Positions 27,345 through 36,901 are shown, counted from the stretch's first letter. The stretch: DNA of 64,000 nucleotides from Rahnella inusitata (GCF_003263515.1 NZ_JYDE01000025.1:1-64000); one strand, 5' to 3'. Translations and numbers: made by a program. Notes: generated by a model from the letters alone, not told the origin.

Positions 27345-30083
27345 TCAGACTTTCTTGCGGATAAAGCGGTTCACCAGCCATTTCTCCATTTCGACGATGA
27401 CGAAAATCATCGCCCCGACCACCAGCGTAATGCCCCAGAATTTCAGTGGCATTGGCACGGTGCCGAACAGGCTGTTCATCACCGGCAGGTAAATAATCGC
27501 CAGCTGCAACACCAGCAACACGGCGGAGACCACCCACAGACCTTTGTTGACGAACACTTCGCGGGTCAGCGGGAAACGGTCCATTACGCGACAGTTAAAC
27601 ATGTAGACCCACTGCGCGGTGACCAGCGTCTGCAACAGCACGGTGCGGATAAGGTCGCTGCTGTAGCCGCGCGGCTGCATCCAGGCTTCAAGGATAAAGG
27701 CGCTGCAGGCAATCAGGATACCGACGAACGCGATACGCCAGACCGAGTACAGATCGAGAACATGTTGACCCGGTGCGCGCGGACGGCGACGCATCATGCC
27801 TTTCTCTGCCGGCTCGAAGGCCAGACCGAAGGAAAGCGTGGTCGAGGTGGCCATGTTCATCCAGAGGATCTGCACCGGCGTCAGCGGGATCACCGCACCG
27901 GCCAGAATTGCCAGAATAATCAGCAGGCCCTGCGCGAGGTTAGTTGGCAGAATAAACAGGATGGTTTTCTTCAGGTTGTCATAAACACGACGCCCCTCTT
28001 TCACTGCGCTGGCGATGGTCGCGAAGTTGTCATCAGTCAGCACCATATCAGCCGCTTCTTTGGTGACTTCAGTGCCTTTGATGCCCATTGCGATGCCGAC
28101 GTCGGCCTGTTTCAGCGCAGGCGCATCGTTCACACCGTCGCCGGTCATGCCGACAACTTCGCCGGTGTCCTGCAAGGCTTTCACCAGACGCAGTTTATGC
28201 TCAGGACTGGTGCGGGCGAAGATGTCGTACTGGCTGGCGGCGACCGCCAGTTCTGCGTCGTCCATGTGCTCCAGCTGGTAGCCGGTGATGGAATCGCCGC
28301 TGTTGCCGATACCCAGCATTTTGCCGATAGCCATTGCGGTTTCCTGATGGTCACCGGTGATCATTTTGACGCGGATCCCAGCCTGCTGGCACTGGGCAAT
28401 CGCATCAATCGCTTCCGGACGCGGCGGATCCATCATTCCGGCGATACCGGCGAAAATCAGACCGTCCTGCAAATCGTCATGGTGCAAATCGCCGTTAATT
28501 TGAGGCTCATCTTTGAACGCTGCGGCAACCATGCGCAGGCCCTGACGGGCATAGCGCGCCATTTCCTCTTCCCAGTACTCGCGGCGGAAAGGTTTGATGC
28601 CGTCTTCAGTCAGCTCAAATTTCGCCAGCGAGAACAGCACATCCGGTGCGCCGGTCAAAAACAGCTGCGTTTTGCCGTTAATGCGTTGCAGCGTGGACAT
28701 GTATTTGTGTTTGGAGTCGAACGGGATTTTGTCCAGCGGCTCAATTTTGCCGGTATTCAGGTTTGATTTTGCCGCCAGCACTTTCAGCGCGCCGGAGGTT
28801 GGTCCGCCAGTGATGCCCCAGTGGCCTTTGTCGTCCTGCATCAGCTGGCTGTCGTTACAGATATCCACGGCGGTGATAAAGGTGTTGAGCACCGGCGTGT
28901 TAATGACATCGATCTGCTGCTGCGTCACGGCATCAACAATACGGCCTTTTGGCTGGTAGCTTTCGCCTTCGACGTTGTAGACGTGGTCGGCCAGGATCAC
29001 GGCCTTGACGGTCATTTCATTCATCGTCAGTGTGCCGGTTTTATCCGAGCAAATGACGGTCATGGATCCGAGGGTTTCGACGGTCGGCAGCTTGCGGATG
29101 ATGGCGTGATTTCGTGCCATCGACTGGACGCCCAGGGACAGAATAATCGAGATAATCGCCGGTAAACCTTCCGGTACGGAGGCGACCGCCAGACTGATTA
29201 GCGACAGCAGCAGTTCGCCGAGTGGCATATCACGCAGGATGAAGGCGAAAACGAACAGGAACGCCATCATCAGTAAAATCAGGGCGAAAATGCCTTTGCC
29301 CAGTTTATCGATTTGCTGCAACAGCGGGGTACGCTGCGGCTTAATCTCAGACATCATCTGGTTGATGTGGCCGAGTTCAGTTTCTTTACCGGTGGCGTAA
29401 ACCACACCGGATGCGGTTCCGCCGCTTATCATTGTGCCGGAGAACAGCAGATTGTGGCGGTCACCAATCATCACTTCGCCGTCAATGACGTGGGCGTTTT
29501 TGGTGACGACGGTGGATTCGCCGGTCAGGATCGCTTCTTCGACCTGCAGATTGTGGGCGCTGATGATGCGCAGATCAGCCGGGATCTTGTCGCCCGGACG
29601 CAGCTGCACGATATCACCGGGCACCAGCTGGTCAGCATTGATCGTTTGCACTTGTCCGTCGCGCAGGACGACGGCCTGGCTTGACAGCATATTCTGAATA
29701 CTTTTCAGTGACTTCTCTGCGCTGTTTTCTTGCAAAAAGCCGATCAGCGCGTTGACGACCGCCACACCCAGGATCACAAAGGTATCAACCCAGTGTCCCA
29801 TCGCGCCGGTCACAACCGCCGCGGCCAGCAGGATATAAATCAGGACATCATTAAAGTGCGCCAGAAAACGCATCAGCGCGCTTTTGGTTTGTTTTTCCGG
29901 CAGGGCATTTGGGCCATATTCATTCAGACGCTGAGTGGCGTCCTGAGGGCTCAGACCATTTTCGTCTGTGCCCAAACGTAGCATGGCTTCTTTACCGCTC
30001 AGCTGATACCAGGTTTTGTTTTCTGGCGAAGTTGAAGAGGAAGGACTGGCATTGGTTTTCACAACAGGTGATGAAGGATTCAT
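27345..30083 (-). CDS. P-type cation-transporting ATPase (type II)
   Basis: A roughly 912-residue type II P-type ATPase of the inner membrane, in the Ca2+/Na+/K+-pump superfamily. Motifs in order, numbered from the ATG at 30095: TGES actuator loop at 191-194, PEGLPA in membrane helix 4 at 308-313, phosphorylated D351 in DKTGTLT, then MITGDHQETA and the hinge TGDGVNDAP. Six C-terminal helices follow. The PEGLPA motif suggests Ca2+-like selectivity but does not prove it. I favour the ATG at 30083, which has GGAA upstream; the ATG four codons earlier lacks one. It has no counterpart between ettA and slt in E. coli. Confidence 0.9.
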   Translation of the reverse strand: MNPSSPVVKTNASPSSSTSPENKTWYQLSGKEAMLRLGTDENGLSPQDATQRLNEYGPNALPEKQTKSALMRFLAHFNDVLIYILLAAAVVTGAMGHWVDTFVILGVAVVNALIGFLQENSAEKSLKSIQNMLSSQAVVLRDGQVQTINADQLVPGDIVQLRPGDKIPADLRIISAHNLQVEEAILTGESTVVTKNAHVIDGEVMIGDRHNLLFSGTMISGGTASGVVYATGKETELGHINQMMSEIKPQRTPLLQQIDKLGKGIFALILLMMAFLFVFAFILRDMPLGELLLSLISLAVASVPEGLPAIISIILSLGVQSMARNHAIIRKLPTVETLGSMTVICSDKTGTLTMNEMTVKAVILADHVYNVEGESYQPKGRIVDAVTQQQIDVINTPVLNTFITAVDICNDSQLMQDDKGHWGITGGPTSGALKVLAAKSNLNTGKIEPLDKIPFDSKHKYMSTLQRINGKTQLFLTGAPDVLFSLAKFELTEDGIKPFRREYWEEEMARYARQGLRMVAAAFKDEPQINGDLHHDDLQDGLIFAGIAGMMDPPRPEAIDAIAQCQQAGIRVKMITGDHQETAMAIGKMLGIGNSGDSITGYQLEHMDDAELAVAASQYDIFARTSPEHKLRLVKALQDTGEVVGMTGDGVNDAPALKQADVGIAMGIKGTEVTKEAADMVLTDDNFATIASAVKEGRRVYDNLKKTILFILPTNLAQGLLIILAILAGAVIPLTPVQILWMNMATSTTLSFGLAFEPAEKGMMRRRPRAPGQHVLDLYSVWRIAFVGILIACSAFILEAWMQPRGYSSDLIRTVLLQTLVTAQWVYMFNCRVMDRFPLTREVFVNKGLWVVSAVLLVLQLAIIYLPVMNSLFGTVPMPLKFWGITLVVGAMIFVIVEMEKWLVNRFIRKKV

Positions 30084-30095
30084 AACGTTTTCCAT

Positions 30096-30705
30096 AAGCG
30101 ATTAAAAGAGTGTCGCAGATTTATTAATTCATCAGAGTAATTGCGGGAAATATCAAGCCGCTTTTACAATATGGGGGAGATGATAATTTAATACGGGAAA
30201 GCGGTTTTGATCTGAGTTAAGAAATACTTTGTTACGTGGGTTTTTAATATTTTTGTCTTTTAAAAACAATAAATTATAGAAATTAGGATTATCTGTATTT
30301 TTAACTTTTCATTTAACCTTTGTTTAGGAAGTAATTAATTAAGTAAATTAGCGTAAACAAAAATCAGGTTTGTCAGTGCATCTATTATAATTGTGATAGT
30401 AAGGTTGCTATCTTTTATCGCGAATAATCCTAAGAATATTTTAATTCACCTGTTAATAATAAGGTCATTATGCAGCCAATGTAAAAACGTCCCGGGATGT
30501 CTGGTAAGCATCCAACGTATGCACCACACTGTGTAAAGTTTGTGATGTCACGGCGGCATTACTTCAATTTTAAAAATGAATCGATTAGCGTAGGCGAGGT
30601 CTACAGTACGTAGAACAGTTTCGACATGAAAATCAGAGCGTCTGTAGCGTTATATCTGTGCAATCTGCGCAGTAAGAAAGACAACCCGCGAGGATAAAGG
30701 TAAGT
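30096..30705. other. 610-bp AT-rich intergenic region between the ATPase gene and slt
   Basis: This gap holds the divergent control regions of the ATPase gene and slt. The first 380 bp are very AT-rich, with many possible -10 elements. An RcsAB-box-like site is at 30431-30444. A widely spaced inverted repeat (CCGCTTT / AAAGCGG) lies between about 30160 and 30210. I see no gene that I can support. Confidence 0.45.
30431..30444. promoter_or_regulatory. possible RcsB/RcsAB box
   Basis: TAAGAATATTTTAA matches the first ten bases of the RcsAB-type consensus TAAGAATATTCCTA, with a poorer right half. It lies 275 bases before slt and 350 bases before the ATPase gene. The AT-rich context makes a chance match possible. 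Confidence 0.35.
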
Positions 30706-32634
30706 ATGGTCAAGGTGGACAAGTGGTACTCGCTGGCAATGAGCGTGTTGCTGGTGACGGCGTCGGGCGCGGCGAAGGCAGATTCCCTCGACGCACAGCG
30801 TCAGCACTACATGCAGATTAAACAGGCGTGGGACAGCAACCAGATGGACGTCGTCAGTCAGCTGATGCCGACGCTGGAAGACTATCCGCTTTATCCTTAT
30901 CTGGAGTACCGCCAGCTGACGCAAAATTTGGGCGAAGCGACGCCGGCTCAGATCAATGCTTTCGTGAAAGCTAATCCGACATTACCGCCTGCGCGCTCTT
31001 TACCTGCCCGTTTCGTGAACGAGCTGGCGAACCGTCAGGACTGGAACAGTTTACTCTCCTTCAGCCCGCAGGCACCGAAACCGGTCGCTGCGCGTTGTAA
31101 CTTCTATTACGCCAAATGGGTGACCGGCGATCAGAAAACCGCCTTCGATGGTGCAAAAGACATCTGGCTCACCGGCACATCGTTGCCGAACGCCTGCGAC
31201 AAGCTGTTCAGCGTCTGGCAGGGAGCCGGTAACCAAACCGCACTGACCACGTTGCAGCGAATTGGCCTGGCGATGAAAGCCGGGAATACCAATCTGGTGA
31301 ATTTCCTCGCCAAACAGCTGCCGCCGGATTACCAGACCATGCGTGATGCGCTGCTGGATCTGCAAAACAACCCGAACACCATTGAAAGCTTTGCGCGCAG
31401 CGTCGGGCCGACCGATTTTACCCGTAATGCCACCAGCATCACATTCGCCCGCATCGCACGCGATGATTCAGAAAATGCGCGCTCGATGATCCCGGTGCTG
31501 GCGCGCTTGCAGAAAATGAGCGACAGCGATCGTCTGGAACTGGAAGAAGCCGTTGCCTGGCGCTATATGGGTAGCGATGTGACCCCGGAACAGGCGGCAT
31601 GGCGCGACAACGTGATTCTGCGCAGCCATTCCACCACGCTGGTCGAACGTCGTATCCGCATGGCGCTGGCCGCAGGCGATCGTCAGGGATTAAGCCAGTG
31701 GCTGGATCGTTTGCCGTCGGAGGCTTTGGAGGAAGACGAATGGCAGTACTGGCGTGCGTCGGTGATGATCGATAAAGGTCAGAAATCGCAGGGCGAGGCG
31801 ATGCTGCGAACGTTAATGAAAGGCCGTGGTTTCTACCCGATGGCGGCCGCGCAAAAGCTGAATATCGCGTACCCGATGCAGATTTCTGTCGCCGCCAAAC
31901 CGGATGCCAGCATCGGCAAGCTGCCGGAAGTGGCACGCGTGCGTGAGCTGATGTACTGGCAGATGGATAATCTGGCGCGCACCGAGTGGAGCTATCTGGT
32001 GAGCAGTCGCAGTGAAACACAGCAGTCGGCGCTGGCGCGTTATGCTTTCGAGCAGAAATGGCCCGATCTGAGTGTGCAGGCGACCATCACCGGCAAGCTG
32101 TGGGATTATCTGGAAGAGCGTTTCCCGCTGGCGTGGCCGGATGAATTCCGCCGTGCAACCAATGATAAAGGTATTACCCAAAGCTATGCGATGGCGATTG
32201 CCCGTCAGGAAAGTGCGTGGAATCCGAAAGCCCGCTCGCCGGTGGGCGCAGCCGGTCTGATGCAGGTGATGCCTGCCACCGCGCAGCATACGGTGGATAT
32301 GTTCAGCCTGCAGGGTTACAGCAATCCGGCGCAGCTGCTCGATCCGCAGATGAACATAACCATCGGCACCAGCTATCTGGAATATGTCTATCAGATGTTT
32401 GGCCGCAACCGAATTTTGGCCAGTGCTGCCTATAATGCCGGTCCGTCACGTGTGAACACCTGGCTGGGTAACAGCGCGGGCAGAGTGGATTCCGTGGCTT
32501 TCATCGAGAGTATCCCTTTCTCTGAAACGCGCCGATATGTTAAAAATGTGTTGGCATATGATGCGTTTTATCGTTACTTTTTACATCAACCCGCCAAGAT
32601 TTTGACGGATGCCGAATGGCAGAGGCGTTACTGA
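30706..32634 (+). CDS. slt: soluble lytic murein transglycosylase Slt70
   Basis: Slt cleaves the glycan strands of peptidoglycan in the periplasm, leaving 1,6-anhydromuramoyl ends. It degrades uncrosslinked material when crosslinking fails. The 642-residue protein has a signal peptide ending AKA-DS (about residue 25) and a long alpha-superhelical U and L domain. The C-terminal goose-lysozyme-like catalytic domain has E502 in ARQESAWNP, then [13 protein letters not shown] and [20 protein letters not shown] precedes the ATG. In E. coli slt is directly divergent from ettA; here rcsA and the ATPase gene intervene. Confidence 0.96.
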   Translation: MVKVDKWYSLAMSVLLVTASGAAKADSLDAQRQHYMQIKQAWDSNQMDVVSQLMPTLEDYPLYPYLEYRQLTQNLGEATPAQINAFVKANPTLPPARSLPARFVNELANRQDWNSLLSFSPQAPKPVAARCNFYYAKWVTGDQKTAFDGAKDIWLTGTSLPNACDKLFSVWQGAGNQTALTTLQRIGLAMKAGNTNLVNFLAKQLPPDYQTMRDALLDLQNNPNTIESFARSVGPTDFTRNATSITFARIARDDSENARSMIPVLARLQKMSDSDRLELEEAVAWRYMGSDVTPEQAAWRDNVILRSHSTTLVERRIRMALAAGDRQGLSQWLDRLPSEALEEDEWQYWRASVMIDKGQKSQGEAMLRTLMKGRGFYPMAAAQKLNIAYPMQISVAAKPDASIGKLPEVARVRELMYWQMDNLARTEWSYLVSSRSETQQSALARYAFEQKWPDLSVQATITGKLWDYLEERFPLAWPDEFRRATNDKGITQSYAMAIARQESAWNPKARSPVGAAGLMQVMPATAQHTVDMFSLQGYSNPAQLLDPQMNITIGTSYLEYVYQMFGRNRILASAAYNAGPSRVNTWLGNSAGRVDSVAFIESIPFSETRRYVKNVLAYDAFYRYFLHQPAKILTDAEWQRRY

Positions 32635-32660
32635 TCTCCGGTTGTCTATGTTAAGCTGCT

Positions 32661-32678
32661 GTACTAGTTCAATAGTAT
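32661..32678. promoter_or_regulatory. trp operator in front of trpR
   Basis: GTACTAGTTCAATAGTAT closely matches the TrpR operator consensus GTACTAGTTAACTAGTAC. It ends 11 bases before the trpR start codon, consistent with autorepression by tryptophan-bound TrpR. Confidence 0.85.
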
Positions 32679-32689
32679 GGCAGCCTAAC

Positions 32690-33040
32690 ATGACTCAACG
32701 ACCGCTCAATGACCCTGCTCTTTCCCAACAAGGCAATGAGGACTGGCAGTGCTTTCTGGCACTGCTACAGCAATCTTTTGCTGAAAATTTGCATCAGGAT
32801 TTGCTGCAACTGCTTCTGACGCCCGACGAGCGTGCGGCGCTGGGTACGCGGGTGCGGATTATTCAGGAGCTGATGCGCGGAGAGATGAGTCAGCGGGAGC
32901 TGAAAAGCCAGTTAGGTGCAGGGATCGCCACGATCACGCGCGGTTCTAACGGTCTGAAGACCGCACCGGCACCGCTGAAAGCCTGGCTGGGAGAGCAACT
33001 GTTGACGGACACGTCATCGACAAACAAAACGGACGACTGA
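32690..33040 (+). CDS. trpR: trp operon repressor TrpR
   Basis: TrpR is the tryptophan-dependent repressor of trp, aro and mtr genes and of itself. The 116-residue all-helical dimeric protein keeps [16 protein letters not shown] and the helix-turn-helix [21 protein letters not shown] use ATG 32690 because it aligns residue for residue with the E. coli N-terminus up to the conserved Trp-x-x-Phe. It has no clear Shine-Dalgarno, and the operator lies only 11 bases upstream, implying a very short leader. The C-terminal tail (about 8 residues) is longer than in E. coli. Confidence 0.95.
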   Translation: MTQRPLNDPALSQQGNEDWQCFLALLQQSFAENLHQDLLQLLLTPDERAALGTRVRIIQELMRGEMSQRELKSQLGAGIATITRGSNGLKTAPAPLKAWLGEQLLTDTSSTNKTDD

Positions 33041-33053
33041 TGCGTCCGTTTTG
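33026..33053 (+). terminator. terminator overlapping the trpR 3' end
   Basis: A 10-bp stem AAAACGGACG / CGTCCGTTTT with the trpR stop codon in the 7-base loop. Confidence 0.75.
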
Positions 33054-33062
33054 GGCTTAAAT

Positions 33063-33596
33063 TTAGTGAGTTTGCGCTCGGATCTGATACACCGAATTAT
33101 GGAAGGGTGCTAACGCCAGTACCAGAGCCTGATGATAAACACTGGTGCGGGTGAGTTTTCCTGCTGTAAACACGCCAATGGCACCGCCTTTGCGTTTCAC
33201 TTCTGCGATACCCGTCAGCTTTTCCATCTCATCACCCAGTTCACTGCCCTGGTTAATTCCCTGTAAAATGATTTCAGGTAACATCAGGCTGGCTGAACGG
33301 GATTCGCCGCGCTGGTGCATGTTTTCAATCACCATCCATGCGAATGTCATATTGTCTTCGATACCGGCTTCAACGCCGACCCAGAAGTCAGCTTCCGGGC
33401 GAACCTGACGTGCGCCGATCACGCGGTGACGTGCGCCGGTGCGGGTTTCGTTGCTGCCGATGGGCTGATTGGGAACACCACTGTCGACGTCAACGCCTTC
33501 GATGCGAAATGCCTCAGCGCCGAAAATATCTTCAAAAGCCATGGCGATAGCTTTGATCTTTGCCGGGTTAGTGGTTGCAGCGACAACATGGTACAT
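33063..33596 (-). CDS. yjjX: inosine/xanthosine triphosphatase YjjX
   Basis: YjjX hydrolyses ITP and XTP, cleansing the nucleotide pool of non-canonical purines. The 177-residue product shows the N-terminal [11 protein letters not shown] motif, [23 protein letters not shown] and the [13 protein letters not shown] segment of the family. It is convergent with trpR and divergent from gpmB, the same context as in E. coli. Confidence 0.95.
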   Translation of the reverse strand: MYHVVAATTNPAKIKAIAMAFEDIFGAEAFRIEGVDVDSGVPNQPIGSNETRTGARHRVIGARQVRPEADFWVGVEAGIEDNMTFAWMVIENMHQRGESRSASLMLPEIILQGINQGSELGDEMEKLTGIAEVKRKGGAIGVFTAGKLTRTSVYHQALVLALAPFHNSVYQIRAQTH

Positions 33597-33647
33597 AGAG
33601 TTTTAGCATCCTTTAGCAAATTTCACGCAGTATAACGGAAAACACAC

Positions 33648-34295
33648 ATGTTACAGGTATATCTCGTCCGTCATGGCGAAACAGAATGGAACGCAGCGCG
33701 CCGTATTCAGGGGCAGTCAGACAGCCCTTTAACGGCAAAAGGTCTTTTTCAGGCCCGTCAGGTGGCGGAGCGTGTGCGCAAAGAAGGGATCACACATGTC
33801 ATCACCAGTGATTTGGGGCGTACCCGTCACACCGCGCAGATTATCGCTGATGCCTGCGGCTGTGAAGTGATCGAGGAACCGCGCCTGCGCGAGCTGCATA
33901 TGGGCGTACTCGAAGAGCGCATTCTGGATGGACTGACCGAGCAGGAAGAGGTCTGGCGCAAGCAGATGGTGGACGGTTCGCCAAAAGGACGTATTCCGGA
34001 AGGTGAAACAATGACCGAGCTGGCCACGCGCATGCGCGCCGCGCTCGACAGTTGTCTGGAACTGCCCGCGGGCAGTAAACCTCTGCTGGTGAGCCACGGG
34101 ATTGCGCTGGGCAGTCTTATCAGTACGATCCTGGGGTTGCCTGCTTATGCTGAGCGTCGTCTGCGCCTGCGTAACTGCTCGCTGTCGCGGGTCGATCATC
34201 AGGAAAGCGCCTGGCTGGCGAGTGGCTGGATTGTTGAAACAGCGGGCGATATCTCACATCTGGATCAGCCCGCACTGGACGAATTACAGCGCTAA
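33648..34295 (+). CDS. gpmB: phosphoglycerate mutase-like phosphatase GpmB (YtjC)
   Basis: A histidine phosphatase superfamily member of 215 residues. The phosphorylated histidine is H9 in LVRHGETEWN, and the second catalytic histidine is in LVSHGIAL near residue 150. TSDLGRTRHTA carries the supporting arginine. It is annotated as a probable phosphoglycerate mutase, though the real activity may be as a sugar-phosphate phosphatase. It is convergent with rob, with only 12 bases between the stop codons. Confidence 0.94.
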   Translation: MLQVYLVRHGETEWNAARRIQGQSDSPLTAKGLFQARQVAERVRKEGITHVITSDLGRTRHTAQIIADACGCEVIEEPRLRELHMGVLEERILDGLTEQEEVWRKQMVDGSPKGRIPEGETMTELATRMRAALDSCLELPAGSKPLLVSHGIALGSLISTILGLPAYAERRLRLRNCSLSRVDHQESAWLASGWIVETAGDISHLDQPALDELQR

Positions 34296-34314
34296 TACCC
34301 GAAGGTATTAGCGC
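34289..34314. terminator. perfect hairpin shared by the convergent gpmB and rob ends
   Basis: GCGCTAATACC and its exact reverse complement flank a CGAA loop. Each arm contains one gene's stop codon (gpmB 34293-34295, rob 34308-34310). There is no T-run on either strand, so it may act as an RNA end-stabilising hairpin rather than a classical terminator. Confidence 0.6.
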
Positions 34315-35171
34315 CGGATTGGGATCAGGTAATCACACTCTACTTCGGTCGGCGTCGTACCCGGCGCGCGGCCATTAGTGTAGAAGCGTTCGATGTCCTG
34401 TCCCTTTCTGCGTGTCAGTTTCAGCGTCGGTAAACAGGTGCTGTACAAGGTCAGAATGAATTCCTGTAAATGCTCAGGCGTGCCGTGGTAGTGGAACATG
34501 GCATATTCCCCTTCCTGCAACACAATCGGCTGACCTTCGACGTTTTCCGGCAAATGATTCGGTTCCAGCGCCGTGGTGTACATCACTTCCTGCTCATCAT
34601 CCTTTTCCTGGCTTGGACGAGAATGGTGCAGGCCGTACAAGATCGGCGGCAGCGTTTTCGCTTCGCCAATGTACTGACGCCAGAAGTGACGGCGCATTTC
34701 GTTACGGTACGTGGTAATTTGCTCCAGCGTACAGGCGTAGCTCTGCGTCATCCCAATCAGATGTTGTTCTGGCAGTGAGATATACTCAGGCTGCGGCAGA
34801 ATAAACGCACCGAGGCGGATCGGCGGACAAATGCCGAAGGAATGCCAGTCTTCAGCACGACGATACAGTGCGGGAGTCTGTGCAAACTGCTTTTTGAAAG
34901 CCCGGGTAAACGTTTGTTGCGAGTCAAAACGGTACTGAAGGGCAATATCTAAAATCGGGCGGCTGGTCAGGCGCAGTGCGACAGCCGCTTTGGAGAGACG
35001 ACGGGCACGGATATACGCACCGATGGCATTATTAGTGACATCTTTAAACATTCGTTGCAGGTGCCACTTGGAATAGCCCGCCTTGGCGGCGACATTGTCG
35101 AGTGACAAAGGCTGGTCTAAATGGGTTTCTAACCAGCTAAGAAGGTCACGAATGATTCCTGCTTGATCCAT
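34308..35171 (-). CDS. rob: right origin-binding / MDR transcriptional activator Rob
   Basis: Rob is an AraC/XylS-family activator of the mar/sox/rob regulon (efflux, stress tolerance) and binds the right side of oriC. The 287-residue protein has two HTH motifs in the first 120 residues (LDNVAAKAGYSKWHLQRMFK and DIALQYRFDSQQTFTRAFKK). A GyrI-like effector domain is C-terminal, ending DYLIPIRR. I chose the ATG at 35171, which has GAGGACG upstream and gives the family N-terminus MDQAGIIRDLL; a more upstream ATG is not conserved. Confidence 0.96.
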   Translation of the reverse strand: MDQAGIIRDLLSWLETHLDQPLSLDNVAAKAGYSKWHLQRMFKDVTNNAIGAYIRARRLSKAAVALRLTSRPILDIALQYRFDSQQTFTRAFKKQFAQTPALYRRAEDWHSFGICPPIRLGAFILPQPEYISLPEQHLIGMTQSYACTLEQITTYRNEMRRHFWRQYIGEAKTLPPILYGLHHSRPSQEKDDEQEVMYTTALEPNHLPENVEGQPIVLQEGEYAMFHYHGTPEHLQEFILTLYSTCLPTLKLTRRKGQDIERFYTNGRAPGTTPTEVECDYLIPIRR

Positions 35172-35350
35172 AGATCGTCCTCGTTGAGCTAAGATAAATG
35201 CACAGAATGATGGCCAGCATAATAGCAACTTTTTACTGATAAGACTTCTTAAGAATTTTTTGGCTATCTGTGCTATTTACAGGTGTTACAGAGTATTTCA
35301 TTCCAAAAGTGTGAATACACGCTTTCTGAATGGGGTTTCTTTAAAAAACA

Positions 35351-35368
35351 ACGTCATGTTCATGACGT
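35351..35368. repeat. perfect palindrome before the creA ribosome-binding site
   Basis: ACGTCATG-TT-CATGACGT ends immediately before the GGAG of creA. It could be an operator or an mRNA hairpin limiting ribosome access. Confidence 0.6.
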
Positions 35369-35379
35369 GGAGTAACTTA

Positions 35380-35862
35380 ATGAATAAGTGTTGGATTTTT
35401 GTTTTTGGGATGTTTGTTTTTTGTTCTGGCACAGCCCATGCTGAGCAAGTGGGATCGGTGGATACGGTTTTCAAACTCTTCGGTCCGGATCACAAAATCG
35501 TGGTTGAGGCCTTTGATGATCCTGATATTAAAAATGTAACCTGTTATATCAGCCGTGCAAAAACCGGCGGTATTAAGGGAGGGCTGGGCCTGGCAGAAGA
35601 TACGTCCGACGCAGCGATTTCCTGCCAGCAGGTTGGGCCTATCGAATTAAGCGATAAGATTAAGCAGGGCCAGGACAAAGGTACGGTCGTATTTCAGAAA
35701 CGCACGTCTCTGGTGTTTAAAAAGCTCCAGGTGGTGCGTTTTTATGATGAGAAACGTAACGCACTTATTTACCTGAGCTATTCCGACAAAGTCGTGGATG
35801 GCTCACCGAAAAACGCGCTGAGTGCCGTGCCGATCATTCCGTGGGGTCATCCGGCACCGTAA
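35380..35862 (+). CDS. creA: CreA family protein
   Basis: A 160-residue exported protein of unknown function. The signal peptide ([21 protein letters not shown]) is followed by the highly conserved [40 protein letters not shown] and [19 protein letters not shown] segments. The start at ATG 35380 has GGAG upstream. In E. coli creA leads the creABCD operon; here the next gene is arcA on the opposite strand, so creBCD is not present at this site. It is divergent from rob. Confidence 0.94.
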   Translation: MNKCWIFVFGMFVFCSGTAHAEQVGSVDTVFKLFGPDHKIVVEAFDDPDIKNVTCYISRAKTGGIKGGLGLAEDTSDAAISCQQVGPIELSDKIKQGQDKGTVVFQKRTSLVFKKLQVVRFYDEKRNALIYLSYSDKVVDGSPKNALSAVPIIPWGHPAP

Positions 35863-35899
35863 GTCAGCGTATTTTTCCTGCAAGATATCGCATAAAAGA

Positions 35900-35923
35900 A
35901 AAGGCCAGCTTTCGCTGGCCTTT
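35900..35923. terminator. bidirectional terminator between creA and arcA
   Basis: Stem AAAGGCCAGC / GCTGGCCTTT with a TTTC loop; flanking A and T bases allow use from both sides. Confidence 0.75.
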
Positions 35924-35980
35924 CACGTTGACTCACTCTGCAACAGAACGGTTGGCAACCCTCTGCGTGCGTCGGTGGGA

Positions 35981-36697
35981 TCAGTCTTCCAGATCGCCAC
36001 AGAAACGGTAGCCTTCGCCGTGAATGGTGGCGATGATTTCCGGTGTATCAGGCGTCGCTTCGAAGTGTTTACGAATGCGGCGGATCGTGACGTCCACGGT
36101 ACGGTCATGTGGTTTCAGTTCGCGGCCAGTCATTTTCTTCAGCAGATCGCCACGGGTTTGGATCTTGCCCGGGTTTTCGCAGAAGTGCAGCATGGCGCGG
36201 AATTCACTGCGTGGTAACTTGTATTGCTCGCCCTGCGGGCTGACCAGTGAACGGCTGTTGATATCTAATTCCCAGCCATTGAATTTGTAGCTTTCAACCA
36301 GACGACGTTCTTCACCGGTAGTACCCAGGTTCATCGTGCGGGAAAGCAGGTTGCGAGCGCGGATAGTCAGCTCACGCGGGTTGAATGGCTTGGTGATGTA
36401 ATCATCAGCGCCGATTTCAAGGCCCAGAATTTTATCGACTTCGTTGTCGCGGCCAGTCAGGAACATCAGTGCTACGCTGGCTTGTTCACGCAGTTCGCGC
36501 GCCAGCAGCAGGCCATTTTTGCCTGGCAGGTTGATGTCCATGATCACCAGATTGATGTCATTTTCGGACAGGATGTGGTGCATTTCTGCGCCATCATTGG
36601 CTTCATGTACCATGTAGCCTTCGGCTTCGAAAATGCTCTTTAACGTATTACGTGTCACTAACTCGTCTTCGACGATCAGAATATGTGGGGTCTGCAT
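35981..36697 (-). CDS. arcA: two-component response regulator ArcA
   Basis: ArcA is the global regulator of respiratory metabolism, phosphorylated by ArcB under low oxygen; it represses TCA and aerobic respiration genes. The 238-residue OmpR-family protein has a receiver domain with acidic E10-D11, phosphoacceptor D54 (VIMDINLPG) and K-containing DYITKPF. A C-terminal winged helix ends [15 protein letters not shown] precedes the ATG. The long upstream region contains an FNR-like site. Confidence 0.97.
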   Translation of the reverse strand: MQTPHILIVEDELVTRNTLKSIFEAEGYMVHEANDGAEMHHILSENDINLVIMDINLPGKNGLLLARELREQASVALMFLTGRDNEVDKILGLEIGADDYITKPFNPRELTIRARNLLSRTMNLGTTGEERRLVESYKFNGWELDINSRSLVSPQGEQYKLPRSEFRAMLHFCENPGKIQTRGDLLKKMTGRELKPHDRTVDVTIRRIRKHFEATPDTPEIIATIHGEGYRFCGDLED

Positions 36698-36796
36698 GAT
36701 TGCTACCTAAGATTGCCAACAAATAGAAAATAGGAGTACAGAAGTCCTTGTTATCCCGATGAAATTCGACAGCTTACAGGCTATCTCACTCGTTAC

Positions 36797-36901
36797 ATGA
36801 CTAAAGTACGTAAATGCGTTCTCGATGCAATTTCCATTAACGGCAACCACATCGCAAGCTTGGTCAGGGATTCCACTTTCTGCAGTTCCACGTGGTCCTA
36901 A
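36797..36901 (+). CDS. yjjY: short YjjY-like ORF divergent from arcA
   Basis: A 34-residue ORF beginning MTKVRKCVLDAISINGN, nearly the N-terminus of the E. coli YjjY peptide located at the same place. The rest (HIASLVRDSTFCSSTWS) does not match. It has no good ribosome-binding site and lies antisense to the arcA leader. Either it is a real small peptide, or the conservation belongs to the arcA 5' region on the other strand. I cannot decide between these. Confidence 0.5.
   Translation: MTKVRKCVLDAISINGNHIASLVRDSTFCSSTWS

Noticed and set aside
30601..30924. 107-residue minus-strand frame over the slt promoter and 5' end
   Set aside because: It overlaps the slt signal-peptide region and has low-complexity His/Arg content, with no sign of coding.
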